Positions 1 through 7,798 of a DNA stretch of 64,000 bases are shown piece after piece. The stretch is from Candidatus Solirubrobacter pratensis (GTDB lineage: Bacteria; Actinomycetota; Thermoleophilia; Solirubrobacterales; Solirubrobacteraceae), in NCBI RefSeq assembly GCF_000425945.1, contig NZ_AUEK01000003.1, positions 248,001 to 312,000 of the forward strand, read 5' to 3'. Under the pieces are notes generated by a model that searched no databases, was not told the DNA's origin, and saw only the letters and a list, made by a program, of their open reading frames with translations. The translations under genes were made by a program, and so were the position numbers. The stretch's first letter is position 1. Each line of letters begins with the position of its first letter.

Positions 1-1205
1 ACGACGTTCAGCGCGTCGAACAGCCCGGGCGAGACCGAGCCCGACGGGACGAGCGCGAGGAAGGCCAGCGGGAGCGCAAGGAGGAATGCCATCAATGACG
101 CGGCGCGGACCTCACGTGTGACAGCGCCGATCGCGACGCCCAGCGCCGCGAAGCCGAGCGCACCCGCGGCGAGCGCCAGCGCCCACAGCGGCGAGCGGCC
201 CCAGTCGAGCCCGACGAAGGCCGCCAGCCCGGCGGTCATCGCCAGCGTGACGGCGAACGCGCACAGCGCCGCGAGCACGACCTTCTCGGCCAGCAGCGCG
301 GAGCGCGAGACGAGCCCGCGGACGAGCCGCCCGAAGACGTGCTCCTCGCGCTCCAGCGCCAGCAGCCCCGCGGCGAGCAGGAGCGTGACGAACATCAGGC
401 TGATCGCCACCGCGACGGCCACCGCGAAGCTGTCCAGCGGCGTGCGCGAGCCGTTGACGACGGTCTGCCTCACCTGGACGGGCGAGCCGATCGTCGCGAG
501 GATCGGCTCGGACACGTCGAGGTTGTCGCCCGCGAGCTTCGCGAACCGGCTCACCTGCTGCAGCGCGACGCGGCGCGGGTCGCGCTGCGGCAGCCCCGCG
601 ATCGTGGCGTCGATGATGGTCTGCGCGCGCCGCAGGCCGAGGATGTCGACCGATCCGAGGAACGGGATCGAGAGCTTCCCGCCCTTGACGACGACGTCGA
701 GATAGCGCGCCGCCTCGGCGAGCACCGCGTCCGAGAGCGCGGCGTTGGCCTCGGCGAGCTGCGAGCGGATCGTCGACTCGACGTAGCGCCGCTTGATCGG
801 GTCCTCGGCGTTGTAGAGCACCTCGACGGTGGGCCGCGCGCCGCCTCCGAGCCCCACCAGCGCGCGCAGCCGGTCCCCGGTGTCGGCGGGGATGACGAGC
901 GCGGCCAGCGCGTCGCCGTCGCGGACCTTCTCGAGCGCCTGCGCGCGCGTCCGCACGCGGATCGGATCGACCGCCGTGAACAGGCGCGACGCGTAGGAGG
1001 CGGCGTCGAGCGAGCGGTCGCCGAGCTGGACCTTGGAGTCGCCCGCCGGCACCAGGTTCGCGAACGCCACGCGAGGCTTCGACGGCCCGGCCGACAGCGC
1101 CGCGCCGATCAGCACGGCGATCACGACCGGGTAGACGACCAGCAGCGACACCAGCAGCGGCGAGCGGCGCAGGATGCGCAGGTCCTTGAGCAGGAGCCAG
1201 CGCAT
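1..1205 (-). CDS. ABC-2 type transporter permease (3' end outside window)
   Basis: Membrane subunit of an ABC exporter, paired with the ATPase immediately upstream; the ATPase stop and this ATG overlap by one base (TGATG), so the two are translationally coupled. The protein starts MRWLLLKDLRILRRSP, has one N-terminal membrane span (about residues 16-38), a soluble extracytoplasmic region of about 210 residues, then a run of hydrophobic spans from about residue 255 that continues off the left edge. This is the layout of the ABC2_membrane_3/NatB-YhaP family. The exported substrate cannot be read from sequence. About 401 codons are visible and no stop is reached. Confidence 0.85.
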   Translation of the reverse strand, partial: MRWLLLKDLRILRRSPLLVSLLVVYPVVIAVLIGAALSAGPSKPRVAFANLVPAGDSKVQLGDRSLDAASYASRLFTAVDPIRVRTRAQALEKVRDGDALAALVIPADTGDRLRALVGLGGGARPTVEVLYNAEDPIKRRYVESTIRSQLAEANAALSDAVLAEAARYLDVVVKGGKLSIPFLGSVDILGLRRAQTIIDATIAGLPQRDPRRVALQQVSRFAKLAGDNLDVSEPILATIGSPVQVRQTVVNGSRTPLDSFAVAVAVAISLMFVTLLLAAGLLALEREEHVFGRLVRGLVSRSALLAEKVVLAALCAFAVTLAMTAGLAAFVGLDWGRSPLWALALAAGALGFAALGVAIGAVTREVRAASLMAFLLALPLAFLALVPSGSVSPGLFDALNV

Positions 1206-1867
1206 CAGTGGCCGTGCTCATGCAGGAAGGCGACGAAGGCCGCCTCCAGGTCGGCGCCGCCGAAGCCGCGCAACTCGGTGGGCGTGCCGGTGAACAGCAG
1301 CTCGCCGTCGGCGAGGACGAGCACGCGGTCGGCGTAGCGCTCCGCCTCGCCGACGTCGTGCGTGGTGTAGACGACGGTGGCGGGCAGCGCGCCGACGAAC
1401 GCCCACAGGCGCTCGCGCTGACGCGGGTCCAGCGCCGCCGAGGGCTCGTCGAGCAGCAGCACCGGCGGGTCGCCGAGCAGCCCGATCGCGATGTTGAGCC
1501 GCTGCCGGTTGCCGCCCGACAGCGTCCCCGCCTCCTCGCCGCCGCCGAGCGCGGTCAGCTCGAGCATCGCCGCGACGGTGGCGTCGACGTCCGCGACCCG
1601 CTCCAGCCGCGCGAACAGCCGCAGGTTCTCGGCGACCGTGAGCTTGCCGTAGAGCGCCGGGCGCTGCGGGACCCAGCCGGTCGGGCCGGCCGTCACCTCG
1701 CCGCCGTCGGGCGCGAGCGCGCCCGCGAGGATCTGCAGCAGCGTCGTCTTGCCGGCGCCGTTGGGGCCGATCACGGCCAGCCGCTCGCCCGGCGCGGCGG
1801 TGAACGACACGCCCCGCAGCGCCTCACGCTCGCCATAGCGCTTGGCGATTGCCGAAACGTGGATCAC
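1205..1867 (-). CDS. ABC transporter ATP-binding protein
   Basis: ATPase subunit (220 aa) powering the neighbouring permease. Walker A GPNGAGKT is at residues 34-41, the signature LSGGNRQR at about 117-124, Walker B VLLLDEP at about 137-143, and the switch histidine in YTTHDV near 168. The length is that of a single nucleotide-binding domain. The start is a GTG that follows by one base the hairpin core of a dispersed repeat filling the gap to the AI-2E gene. Co-directional with the upstream gene and overlapping the downstream permease. Substrate unknown; NatA- or CcmA-like drug or lipid exporters are the nearest families in form. Confidence 0.9.
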   Translation of the reverse strand: MIHVSAIAKRYGEREALRGVSFTAAPGERLAVIGPNGAGKTTLLQILAGALAPDGGEVTAGPTGWVPQRPALYGKLTVAENLRLFARLERVADVDATVAAMLELTALGGGEEAGTLSGGNRQRLNIAIGLLGDPPVLLLDEPSAALDPRQRERLWAFVGALPATVVYTTHDVGEAERYADRVLVLADGELLFTGTPTELRGFGGADLEAAFVAFLHEHGH

Positions 1868-1931
1868 CGGGAGTCTCGCCCTCCGGGCGATGCTCCCAGC
1901 GAAACGAGCGCGCAGCGCGAGGCCTCGCCGC
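1868..1931 (-). repeat. Dispersed intercistronic repeat, copy A
   Basis: The whole gap between the AI-2E gene and the ATPase gene is one repeat copy. Read on the minus strand it contains CGCTGGGAGCATCGCCC and then GGGCGAGACTCCC, a near-perfect dyad (core 1869-1897), and the GTG start follows directly. The same core and the same orientation toward the next gene occur in copies near 5.65, 7.75 and 46.7 kb. Confidence 0.75.
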
Positions 1932-3269
1932 TCATGTAGGCGCCGAGGCGCGGGCGGCCGCCGCGGCGTCGGAGTCGCCCAGCTCGGTTCCGCACGCCGC
2001 GCACTCCTGCGCGCCGCGCGGCACGGCCGCCCCGCACTCGGGGCAGTGGTCCTGCGGCGGCGCCGGCGGTGGGGCGGCGGGAAGGTCCCATTTCTGGAAC
2101 GTCAGGTGGCGGGAGAAGTACACGACGCTCTCGCGCACGATCGACGCGAGCGGCAGCGCGATGAACGCGCCGACGAAGCCGGCCACCTCCCCGCCCAGCA
2201 GGAGCGCGAAGATCACCAGCAGCGGGTTGATGCGCAGCGCCTGGCCGAACACCTGCGGCGCGACGATGTGCCCCTCGAGCTGCTGCAGGACGACGAACGC
2301 GATGATCAGCCAGACCGCGTCGAGCGGCTGGGCGGACAGCGCCGCCACGATCACCGGCGGGCCCGCGCCGATCGCCGGCCCGACATACGGGATCAGCTCC
2401 GCGAAGGCGTAGAACGCGCCGAACGCGAGCGCGTAGGTCTTGCCGTCGGGGAAGATGCCGAGCGAGCCGAGGACGTACAGCACGGCGCCCGCGCTGGTCC
2501 CCATGATCAGGCTGAACAGCAACTGGCCCCGCACGTAGCCGAACACCGCGGCCTGGATGCGGGTCGGGAAGTCGTCTCCGGGCGTCCCGTCGCCCGCCGG
2601 CACGACCGCACGCACCACCGCCCCGATGCGGTCGCCGTAGAGCAGCATGTACACCGTCAGGACGATTACGAGGATGAGCGCCAGGCTGCCCTCCACGATC
2701 GTCTGCACGGCGTCGCGCGTGAAGCTCACGACGTCGCCGGTCCCGCCCGCGATGCGGTCGCCGAGCGTCTGGAGCGCCGTCTGGCCCTCCTCCTGCACGC
2801 GGACCTTGATGCCATTGCGGTCCATCCAGTCCTGCAGCTTCGACAGCGAATGGTTCGCGTCGTGGACCCAGCCGGGCACGTTGCGCTGGAACGTCGACGC
2901 CTGGTCGGAGACCGGGTTGGCGAGCAGGAAGCCGAGGCCCGTGATGCAGGCGACGAGCGACACCATCACGATCGCGACGGCCGCGCCACGCGGCATCCGC
3001 GTGCGCTGCAGGAGCGTGACGATCGGATTGAGCAGCAGCGCGATCAGACCGGCGATCGTGAACAGCAGCACGACCCGGCCGGCGGCGCGGAGGATCAGGT
3101 AGGCGCCGACGATCGCCAGCGGCAGCAGGACCATCTGGACCCAGCGCGGGACGACGACCGGCTCGAACCGCGCCGGCGGGACCGGGGGCGGCGGCTCGAC
3201 CGGCGCGGCCCCCTTCGGCGCCGGCTCGCCGACCTCGAGCACGTGGTCGTCGGTGGTGTCCTGCGCCAT
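1932..3269 (-). CDS. AI-2E family (PerM-like) transporter with C-terminal zinc ribbon
   Basis: Polytopic membrane protein of 445 aa. A Pro-rich cytoplasmic N-terminus (about 45 aa) is followed by the AI-2E transporter domain: paired N-terminal spans, an amphipathic extracellular segment and a block of spans with the family motif region ELIPYVGPAIG and LQQLEGHIVAPQV. Despite the family name most members are not shown to move autoinducer-2; several are Na+/H+ antiporters or unknown. The extreme C-terminus carries CPECG and CAACG, a zinc-ribbon tail not typical of the family. The start ATG was chosen because upstream codons run into the divergent promoter region. Likely first gene of a leftward unit with the ABC genes. 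Confidence 0.85.
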   Translation of the reverse strand: MAQDTTDDHVLEVGEPAPKGAAPVEPPPPVPPARFEPVVVPRWVQMVLLPLAIVGAYLILRAAGRVVLLFTIAGLIALLLNPIVTLLQRTRMPRGAAVAIVMVSLVACITGLGFLLANPVSDQASTFQRNVPGWVHDANHSLSKLQDWMDRNGIKVRVQEEGQTALQTLGDRIAGGTGDVVSFTRDAVQTIVEGSLALILVIVLTVYMLLYGDRIGAVVRAVVPAGDGTPGDDFPTRIQAAVFGYVRGQLLFSLIMGTSAGAVLYVLGSLGIFPDGKTYALAFGAFYAFAELIPYVGPAIGAGPPVIVAALSAQPLDAVWLIIAFVVLQQLEGHIVAPQVFGQALRINPLLVIFALLLGGEVAGFVGAFIALPLASIVRESVVYFSRHLTFQKWDLPAAPPPAPPQDHCPECGAAVPRGAQECAACGTELGDSDAAAAARASAPT

Positions 3270-3364
3270 CGATTCCGAGTATGTCGGATCGCCCGGGGCG
3301 CGGGCCACGGTCGAGTGCGGGCCATGCGAGGCAGGGTCCGGAGGCCTCGCGGGCGGGCGACCGG

Positions 3365-3370
3365 TAGCGT
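3365..3370 (+). promoter_or_regulatory. -10-like box upstream of ymdB
   Basis: TAGCGT, the same hexamer seen 6-7 bases before other starts in this window. Seven bases separate it from an in-frame ATC codon at 3378; the GTG at 3369 overlaps the box itself. Confidence 0.4.
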
Positions 3371-4166
3371 GCCGCCGATCACGGCGATCCTGTTCATCGG
3401 CGACGTGGTCGGGCGAGCGGGGCGCCGCGCGCTGCGCGAGCTGCTGCCCGGGCTGCGCGAGGAGCTCGCGCCCGACTTCGTGGTCGCCAACGGCGAGAAC
3501 GCGGCGGGCGGCATCGGCATCACGCCGAAGGAGGCCGACGAGCTGCTGCGCGCCGGCGTGGACGCCATCACGCTCGGCAACCACACCTACCGCCACCGGG
3601 AGATCTGGTCGTACCTGGAGCAGGAGCGCCGGATCGTCCGCCCGGCGAACTACCTCCCCAACCAGCCCGGAAGGGGGACGACGATCGTCGAGCGCGACGG
3701 CGTCACGCTCGGCATCGTGAACCTGTCCGGCGCCGTGCACCTGCAGGCCGGGAGCCCGCCGCTGGTTGCCATCGACGGCGCGCTAAAGGAGGTCGCCCGC
3801 GCCGACCAGATCCTCGTCGACATGCACGCCGAGGTGACGAGCGAGAAGGTCGCGCTCGGCTGGTACCTCGACGGCAAGGTGACGGCCGTCGTCGGCACGC
3901 ACACGCACATCCCCACGGCCGACGCCCGCGTGCTGCCCGGCGGGACCGCCTACATCACCGACGTCGGGATGACCGGCGCGCGCGGCGGCGTGATCGGGAT
4001 GAAGCGCGAGCAGTCGATCGCCGTGATGCGCACGCACATGCCGATGCGCTACGAGCCCTCCGACGAGGACCCGTGGATCAACGCCGTCCTGATCCGCGCC
4101 TCGAAGCCGCGGCGGGCCGACGAGATCAGGCAGATACTCCGAAGTTCTCCAGCACCATCGGCGTGA
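3369..4166 (+). CDS. ymdB: YmdB/TIGR00282 family metallophosphoesterase
   Basis: Predicted cyclic-nucleotide phosphodiesterase of the calcineurin-like family, 265 aa. Metal ligands are visible in FIGDVVG (Asp), NGENAAGG (Glu/Asn), GNHTYRH (Asn-His) and VGTHTHIPTAD (two His) in family order, and the family ending with TGARGGVIGM is present. Family members in Bacillus hydrolyse 2',3'-cAMP and affect motility/biofilm switching; no direct evidence here. The start is uncertain: GTG at 3369 lies in a -10-like box, whereas the family usually begins right at the ILFIGD motif, four to six codons downstream, where only ATC is available at the leaderless position. The 3' end overlaps the convergent gene by 41 bases. 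Confidence 0.88.
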   Translation: MPPITAILFIGDVVGRAGRRALRELLPGLREELAPDFVVANGENAAGGIGITPKEADELLRAGVDAITLGNHTYRHREIWSYLEQERRIVRPANYLPNQPGRGTTIVERDGVTLGIVNLSGAVHLQAGSPPLVAIDGALKEVARADQILVDMHAEVTSEKVALGWYLDGKVTAVVGTHTHIPTADARVLPGGTAYITDVGMTGARGGVIGMKREQSIAVMRTHMPMRYEPSDEDPWINAVLIRASKPRRADEIRQILRSSPAPSA

Positions 4167-5601
4167 TGTCGCGCAGCGCCCACTGCTCCTTGGAGTCCGC
4201 CGCCGGCCCCGTGCCGGCCCACAGCAGCGAGCCGAACGAGTCGTTGGCGTGCAGGGAGCCGTGCGAGCCGCCGCCGACGTGGTGGGCGCCGCCCCAGTCG
4301 CGGAACTCATAACCCGGCCGCGCCGAGGCGAGCACCTCGCCTGAGCTGCGGCAGCGCAGCGCCGACCAGACGCGGCTGAGCGCGTCCGGGTAGGTCGCCG
4401 AGCGCACGCGGTCGTCCTCGATCGTCAGCCCCAGCAGGTCGATGTCGCCCTCGACGCTCCAATGCTCCCCGCGCGCGTCGGTCAGATCGCCGCGCGGCGC
4501 GAAGCGGACCTCCTTGACGCCGCGCGAGCGCTCCCCGCGCACGATCGCCTCGCCGTCCGGGTGGTCGCCCATCCGCATCACGAGGTCCACGCCGTCGAGG
4601 GCGAGCAGCGTGCGCTCGATCCGCGGCACGACCTTGCGGCGCTGGTCGCGGTCGAGCACGTAGACCTGCGCGGCGCGCGAGTTCGGGCAGACGGCGATCT
4701 CGTCGCCCGGCCGCGGACGCTGCGCGGCTCGCACGCCGAACCCGTCGAACGCCTTGAACAGGTCGATCTCCTGTTCGACCTTCGACTGCGAGTGGTCGCT
4801 GCAGATGATGATCGCGTGGTTCTCGAGGAACGCGTCGATCCCGCCTGCCGGCTCCATCATCCGCGCGAGCTGGCGATCGGCGGCGGCGAGGCTGTCGATC
4901 TGCGCGAACGGTCCGTACTTGTGCGAGTGCGTGTCGTTGTCGGGCAGCGAGAGCAGCAGGAAGTCGAACAGGTCGTTCTGCACGAGGAACTCCGCCACGC
5001 AGCCGCCGTGCTGATCGCGCACGCCGGGCAGGCCGAGTTGCGAGCGGCAAGGCGTCCGCCGCGACGCGAACAGGTCGGCGTAGAAGAGTTCCTTCGGGCC
5101 CCAGGTCGGCAGGCCGAAGACGGCGTGCGCGAGCCGCGTCAGCGCCGTGTCGACGGCCGGCTCGTGCCGGTGGCGGCCGCGGTACATGAGGTACGTCGTG
5201 CCGGCCGTGCGAACGCCGCCGGTGTCGTCGAGCCGCTCGAACACCGTCTCGACGTCGCGCGAGAGGTGCTCGAGGTTCATGTTGTAGATCGTGTCCGTGA
5301 GCGACTGGCGGATGCCGAACGCGCGCGAGGCGCCGAAGCTCGTGCCGTACTCGACGTAGCGCTCCTCCTCGCGATGCCACCAGTTCATCGCGGGGATGTC
5401 GTGCTCGCCCGGGCCGGTGCCGGTGGCGATCGAGGCCGCGCACACCGGCGTCACCGACGGGAACGCGGCGACGCAGGAGTCGACCACCTCGCCGCGCTCC
5501 ATCAGCGCCTGCAGCGTGGGCGCCCGCCCGGTCGCGACCGCCCGCTCGAGCATGGCGGGCTTCATCGCGTCGATGACGGCGAGGACGAGCTTCTTGCTCA
5601 C
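4126..5601 (-). CDS. Alkaline phosphatase/nucleotide pyrophosphatase family protein
   Basis: Cytoplasmic-looking metal-dependent phosphoesterase of 491 aa (no signal peptide). The two-metal site of the superfamily is visible: Asp11 in VLAVIDAMKP, nucleophile Thr51 in FPSVTPVC, LPDNDTHSH around residues 217-225, and ICSDHSQSK near 268, with a C-terminal His in GGGSHGSLHANDSFG that is typical of the type I phosphodiesterase/pyrophosphatase branch. Physiological substrate unknown. The GTG start sits at the end of a tandem repeat unit supplying GGTGAC as Shine-Dalgarno. Upstream is the co-directional DUF4126 gene; the 3' end overlaps ymdB. Confidence 0.82.
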   Translation of the reverse strand: MSKKLVLAVIDAMKPAMLERAVATGRAPTLQALMERGEVVDSCVAAFPSVTPVCAASIATGTGPGEHDIPAMNWWHREEERYVEYGTSFGASRAFGIRQSLTDTIYNMNLEHLSRDVETVFERLDDTGGVRTAGTTYLMYRGRHRHEPAVDTALTRLAHAVFGLPTWGPKELFYADLFASRRTPCRSQLGLPGVRDQHGGCVAEFLVQNDLFDFLLLSLPDNDTHSHKYGPFAQIDSLAAADRQLARMMEPAGGIDAFLENHAIIICSDHSQSKVEQEIDLFKAFDGFGVRAAQRPRPGDEIAVCPNSRAAQVYVLDRDQRRKVVPRIERTLLALDGVDLVMRMGDHPDGEAIVRGERSRGVKEVRFAPRGDLTDARGEHWSVEGDIDLLGLTIEDDRVRSATYPDALSRVWSALRCRSSGEVLASARPGYEFRDWGGAHHVGGGSHGSLHANDSFGSLLWAGTGPAADSKEQWALRDITPMVLENFGVSA

Positions 5602-5730
5602 CGCGTCACCGTGCCCGGAAGCATCGCCCTCTGGGCGAGTCGTCCCCGGACCGCGTCACCCTGCCCGGGAGAATCGCCCTCTGGGCGATTGCTCCCAGCG
5701 ACGCCAGCCCTCTGGGCGAGTCGTCGCCGG
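5600..5730 (-). repeat. Dispersed intercistronic repeat, copy B (tandem, 50-bp period)
   Basis: The gap between DUF4126 and the phosphoesterase gene holds two units in exact 50-base register: ACCGCGTCACC starts at 5600 and again at 5650, each followed by TGCCCGG and an ATCGCCCTCTGGGCGA dyad. The second unit has the full core GGGAGAATCGCCC/GGGCGATTGCTCCC (5667-5696). A third partial dyad (5706-5730) follows. The first unit overlaps the GTG start of the phosphoesterase. Confidence 0.85.
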
Positions 5731-6315
5731 TCAACGGAGGATCCGCAGGCCCGCGTACTTCTCGCCGGCGCGGCGCCGGCCACCGATCAGCAGCCATGCG
5801 AGGGCCCCGACCACGAGGATCGCGAGCGGCGGGAGCAGGATCGAGACGCCGGCGCCGATCAGCGCCGCGCCCTCCGCGAACAGCGGCAGCGCGGACTGCG
5901 CCTCGGCGTCCAACCGGGTGCGGACGCGGGCGAACAGCGAGCGGGTGGCGGCGAAGCCCAGACCGGCGGCGACCGCACCGACGATCAAGCCGGGCCACCA
6001 GTCGTCGGAGTGGTCGGCGATCGATCCGCTCACCTGCAGCATCCCCAGCACGAGCGCGATGCCGAGCAGCACCGCGACGGCGGAGCGGTTCGACGAGAGG
6101 TCCCGGCGGCGTTCGATGAAGCCGAGGACGGCCACCGCGACCAGCATGGCGAGCAGGAAACCGGGCTTCTCCAGGAAAGAGAAGTCCGTTCCGTCGAAGT
6201 CGAGGCCCACGTTCTCGGCCGCCAGCGCACCGGCCAGCAGCGTGGGGAGGAACGGGCGGATTCCGATCGCCGCGGCGATCCCCAGTCCCTGGAGCAGATC
6301 GAACAGGTAGTCCAT
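5731..6315 (-). CDS. DUF4126 domain-containing membrane protein
   Basis: Integral membrane protein of 194 aa starting MDYLFDLLQGLG. It has about five hydrophobic spans, the GIRPFLPTLL motif near the N-terminus and a Trp-rich segment (DDWWPGLIVG) characteristic of DUF4126. Function unknown. The ATG at 6315 was chosen over an upstream frame extension because it matches the family start and lies four bases from a CTAG-containing box shared with the divergent aminotransferase gene. Followed co-directionally by the phosphoesterase gene across repeat copy B. Confidence 0.8.
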   Translation of the reverse strand: MDYLFDLLQGLGIAAAIGIRPFLPTLLAGALAAENVGLDFDGTDFSFLEKPGFLLAMLVAVAVLGFIERRRDLSSNRSAVAVLLGIALVLGMLQVSGSIADHSDDWWPGLIVGAVAAGLGFAATRSLFARVRTRLDAEAQSALPLFAEGAALIGAGVSILLPPLAILVVGALAWLLIGGRRRAGEKYAGLRILR

Positions 6316-6345
6316 GTGCGCGCTAGCGTTCCCGATCGGGCGGCC

Positions 6346-7677
6346 ATGACGATAGACGAGACACCGAAGGGCAGCGCCCACGAGATCGAGCGCTACAGCG
6401 GTCTGTTCGCACGCCGTTCACAGGGGATGCGGTCATCCGCGATGCGCGACATGATGGCGATCACCGCGCGGCCCGAGGTGATCTCGCTCGCCACCGGCCT
6501 CCCCGACACGACGACGTTCCCGGCCGAGGACTTCGCCGCGCTGATGACGCGCGTGGCGGTCGACTCGACCGCGACGGCGCTGCAGTACGGGCCGACCGAG
6601 GGCCAGGACGACGTCCGCCGGGCGATCGTGCAGGTGATGGCCGCCGAGGGCATGGCCGTCGAGGAGGAGGACCTGATCGTCACGACCGGCGGCCAGCAGG
6701 TGATCGACCTCGTCTGCCGCACGTTCGTCGATCCGGGCGACGTCGTCGTCGCCGAGGGCCCGACCTACCCCGGAGCGGTGCCGTGCTTCAGCTCCTTCCA
6801 GGCCGACGTCGTGCAGGTCGAGATGGACGACGACGGCATGAGCATCGACGTGCTCGCGGAGACGCTGGAGCGCCTGCGGGCCGAGAACCGGCGGCCGAAG
6901 TTCATCTACACGATCCCGTCGTTCCAGAACCCGGCCGGCGTGACGATGTCGCTGGAGCGCCGCCGCGCGCTCGTGCGGATCGCCCACGAGCAGGAGCTCG
7001 TGATCCTGGAGGACAACCCGTACGGCCTGCTGCGCTACGAGGGCGACCCGCTGCCGACGCTGCGCTCTCTCGACGGCGGCCGCTACGTCGTCTACCTCGG
7101 GACCTTCTCGAAGATCCTCTCGGCCGGCCTGCGGCTCGGCTGGGCCGCGGCGCCGCGCCCGATCCTCGAGAAGTTGAACCTCGGCAAGCAGGCGGCCGAC
7201 CTGTGCTCGTCGGCGCTGACCCAGCACTTCGTCGCCGCCTACTTCGACCAGCGCGACTGGCGCGCGTACCTCGACAAGCTGCGTGCGCTGTACCGGCGGC
7301 GCCGCGACGTGATGCTGGAGGCGCTGGAGGAGCACCTCCCCGCCGAGGCGACGTGGACGCGCCCGCGCGGCGGCCTGTTCATCTGGGCAAAGCTGCCCGA
7401 TTACATCGACACGACCGACCTGCTGGCCCGGGCCCTGCGCGAGAACGTCGCGTTCGTCCCCGGTCGCGCCGCCTACCTCGACGGCCGCGGCGGATCGGAG
7501 ATGCGCCTGAACTTCTCCGGGGTCAGCGACGACGACATCCGCGAGGGCGTGCGGCGGATCGGCAAGGTCGTCTCCGAGCAGGTCGCGCTCTACGGAACGC
7601 TGACCGGCCTCAAGCCGGCGGCCAGGCCGGCGCCCGAGGCACAGGTGCTGCCGCTGCGGCGGCGGGAGGCCTCGTGA
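6346..7677 (+). CDS. PLP-dependent aminotransferase, class I/II (LysN/MocR-type domain)
   Basis: Fold-type I aminotransferase of 443 aa. The Schiff-base lysine is Lys256 in GTFSKILSAGLRLGW, with PLP-contact motifs GGQQVIDLVCR, PSFQNPAG and EDNPYG; Arg in MRLNFSG binds the carboxylate. It resembles 2-aminoadipate/multifunctional transaminases and lacks the GntR domain of MocR regulators. A TAGCGT box at 6324-6329 lies 16 bases before the ATG and no Shine-Dalgarno is seen. Next in the operon, across a repeat, is an ATP-grasp ligase of the Ddl family, so the two may build or use an amino-acid-derived dipeptide; that is inference. Confidence 0.88.
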   Translation: MTIDETPKGSAHEIERYSGLFARRSQGMRSSAMRDMMAITARPEVISLATGLPDTTTFPAEDFAALMTRVAVDSTATALQYGPTEGQDDVRRAIVQVMAAEGMAVEEEDLIVTTGGQQVIDLVCRTFVDPGDVVVAEGPTYPGAVPCFSSFQADVVQVEMDDDGMSIDVLAETLERLRAENRRPKFIYTIPSFQNPAGVTMSLERRRALVRIAHEQELVILEDNPYGLLRYEGDPLPTLRSLDGGRYVVYLGTFSKILSAGLRLGWAAAPRPILEKLNLGKQAADLCSSALTQHFVAAYFDQRDWRAYLDKLRALYRRRRDVMLEALEEHLPAEATWTRPRGGLFIWAKLPDYIDTTDLLARALRENVAFVPGRAAYLDGRGGSEMRLNFSGVSDDDIREGVRRIGKVVSEQVALYGTLTGLKPAARPAPEAQVLPLRRREAS

Positions 7678-7798
7678 GGGGCGACGACTCGCCTTCGGGG
7701 CTCGCGTTGCTACGAGCGATCGCCCGTGCCGACAGGGAATCCCTGGGAGCGCCGGAGGGCCCGGAGCCGAGGGCGATTCTCCCGCGCGAGGTGGACCG
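7678..7798 (+). repeat. Dispersed intercistronic repeat, copy C (interrupted core)
   Basis: The gap contains GACGACTCGCC, GGGGCTCGCGTTGCTACGAG, then the left half GCGATCGCCC (7716-7725) and the right half GGGCGATTCTCCC (7771-7783), separated by about 45 bases that include the small palindrome AGGGAATCCCT. After the right half come GCGAGGTGGACCG and the ATG of the next gene, so the copy supplies its Shine-Dalgarno. Confidence 0.75.
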
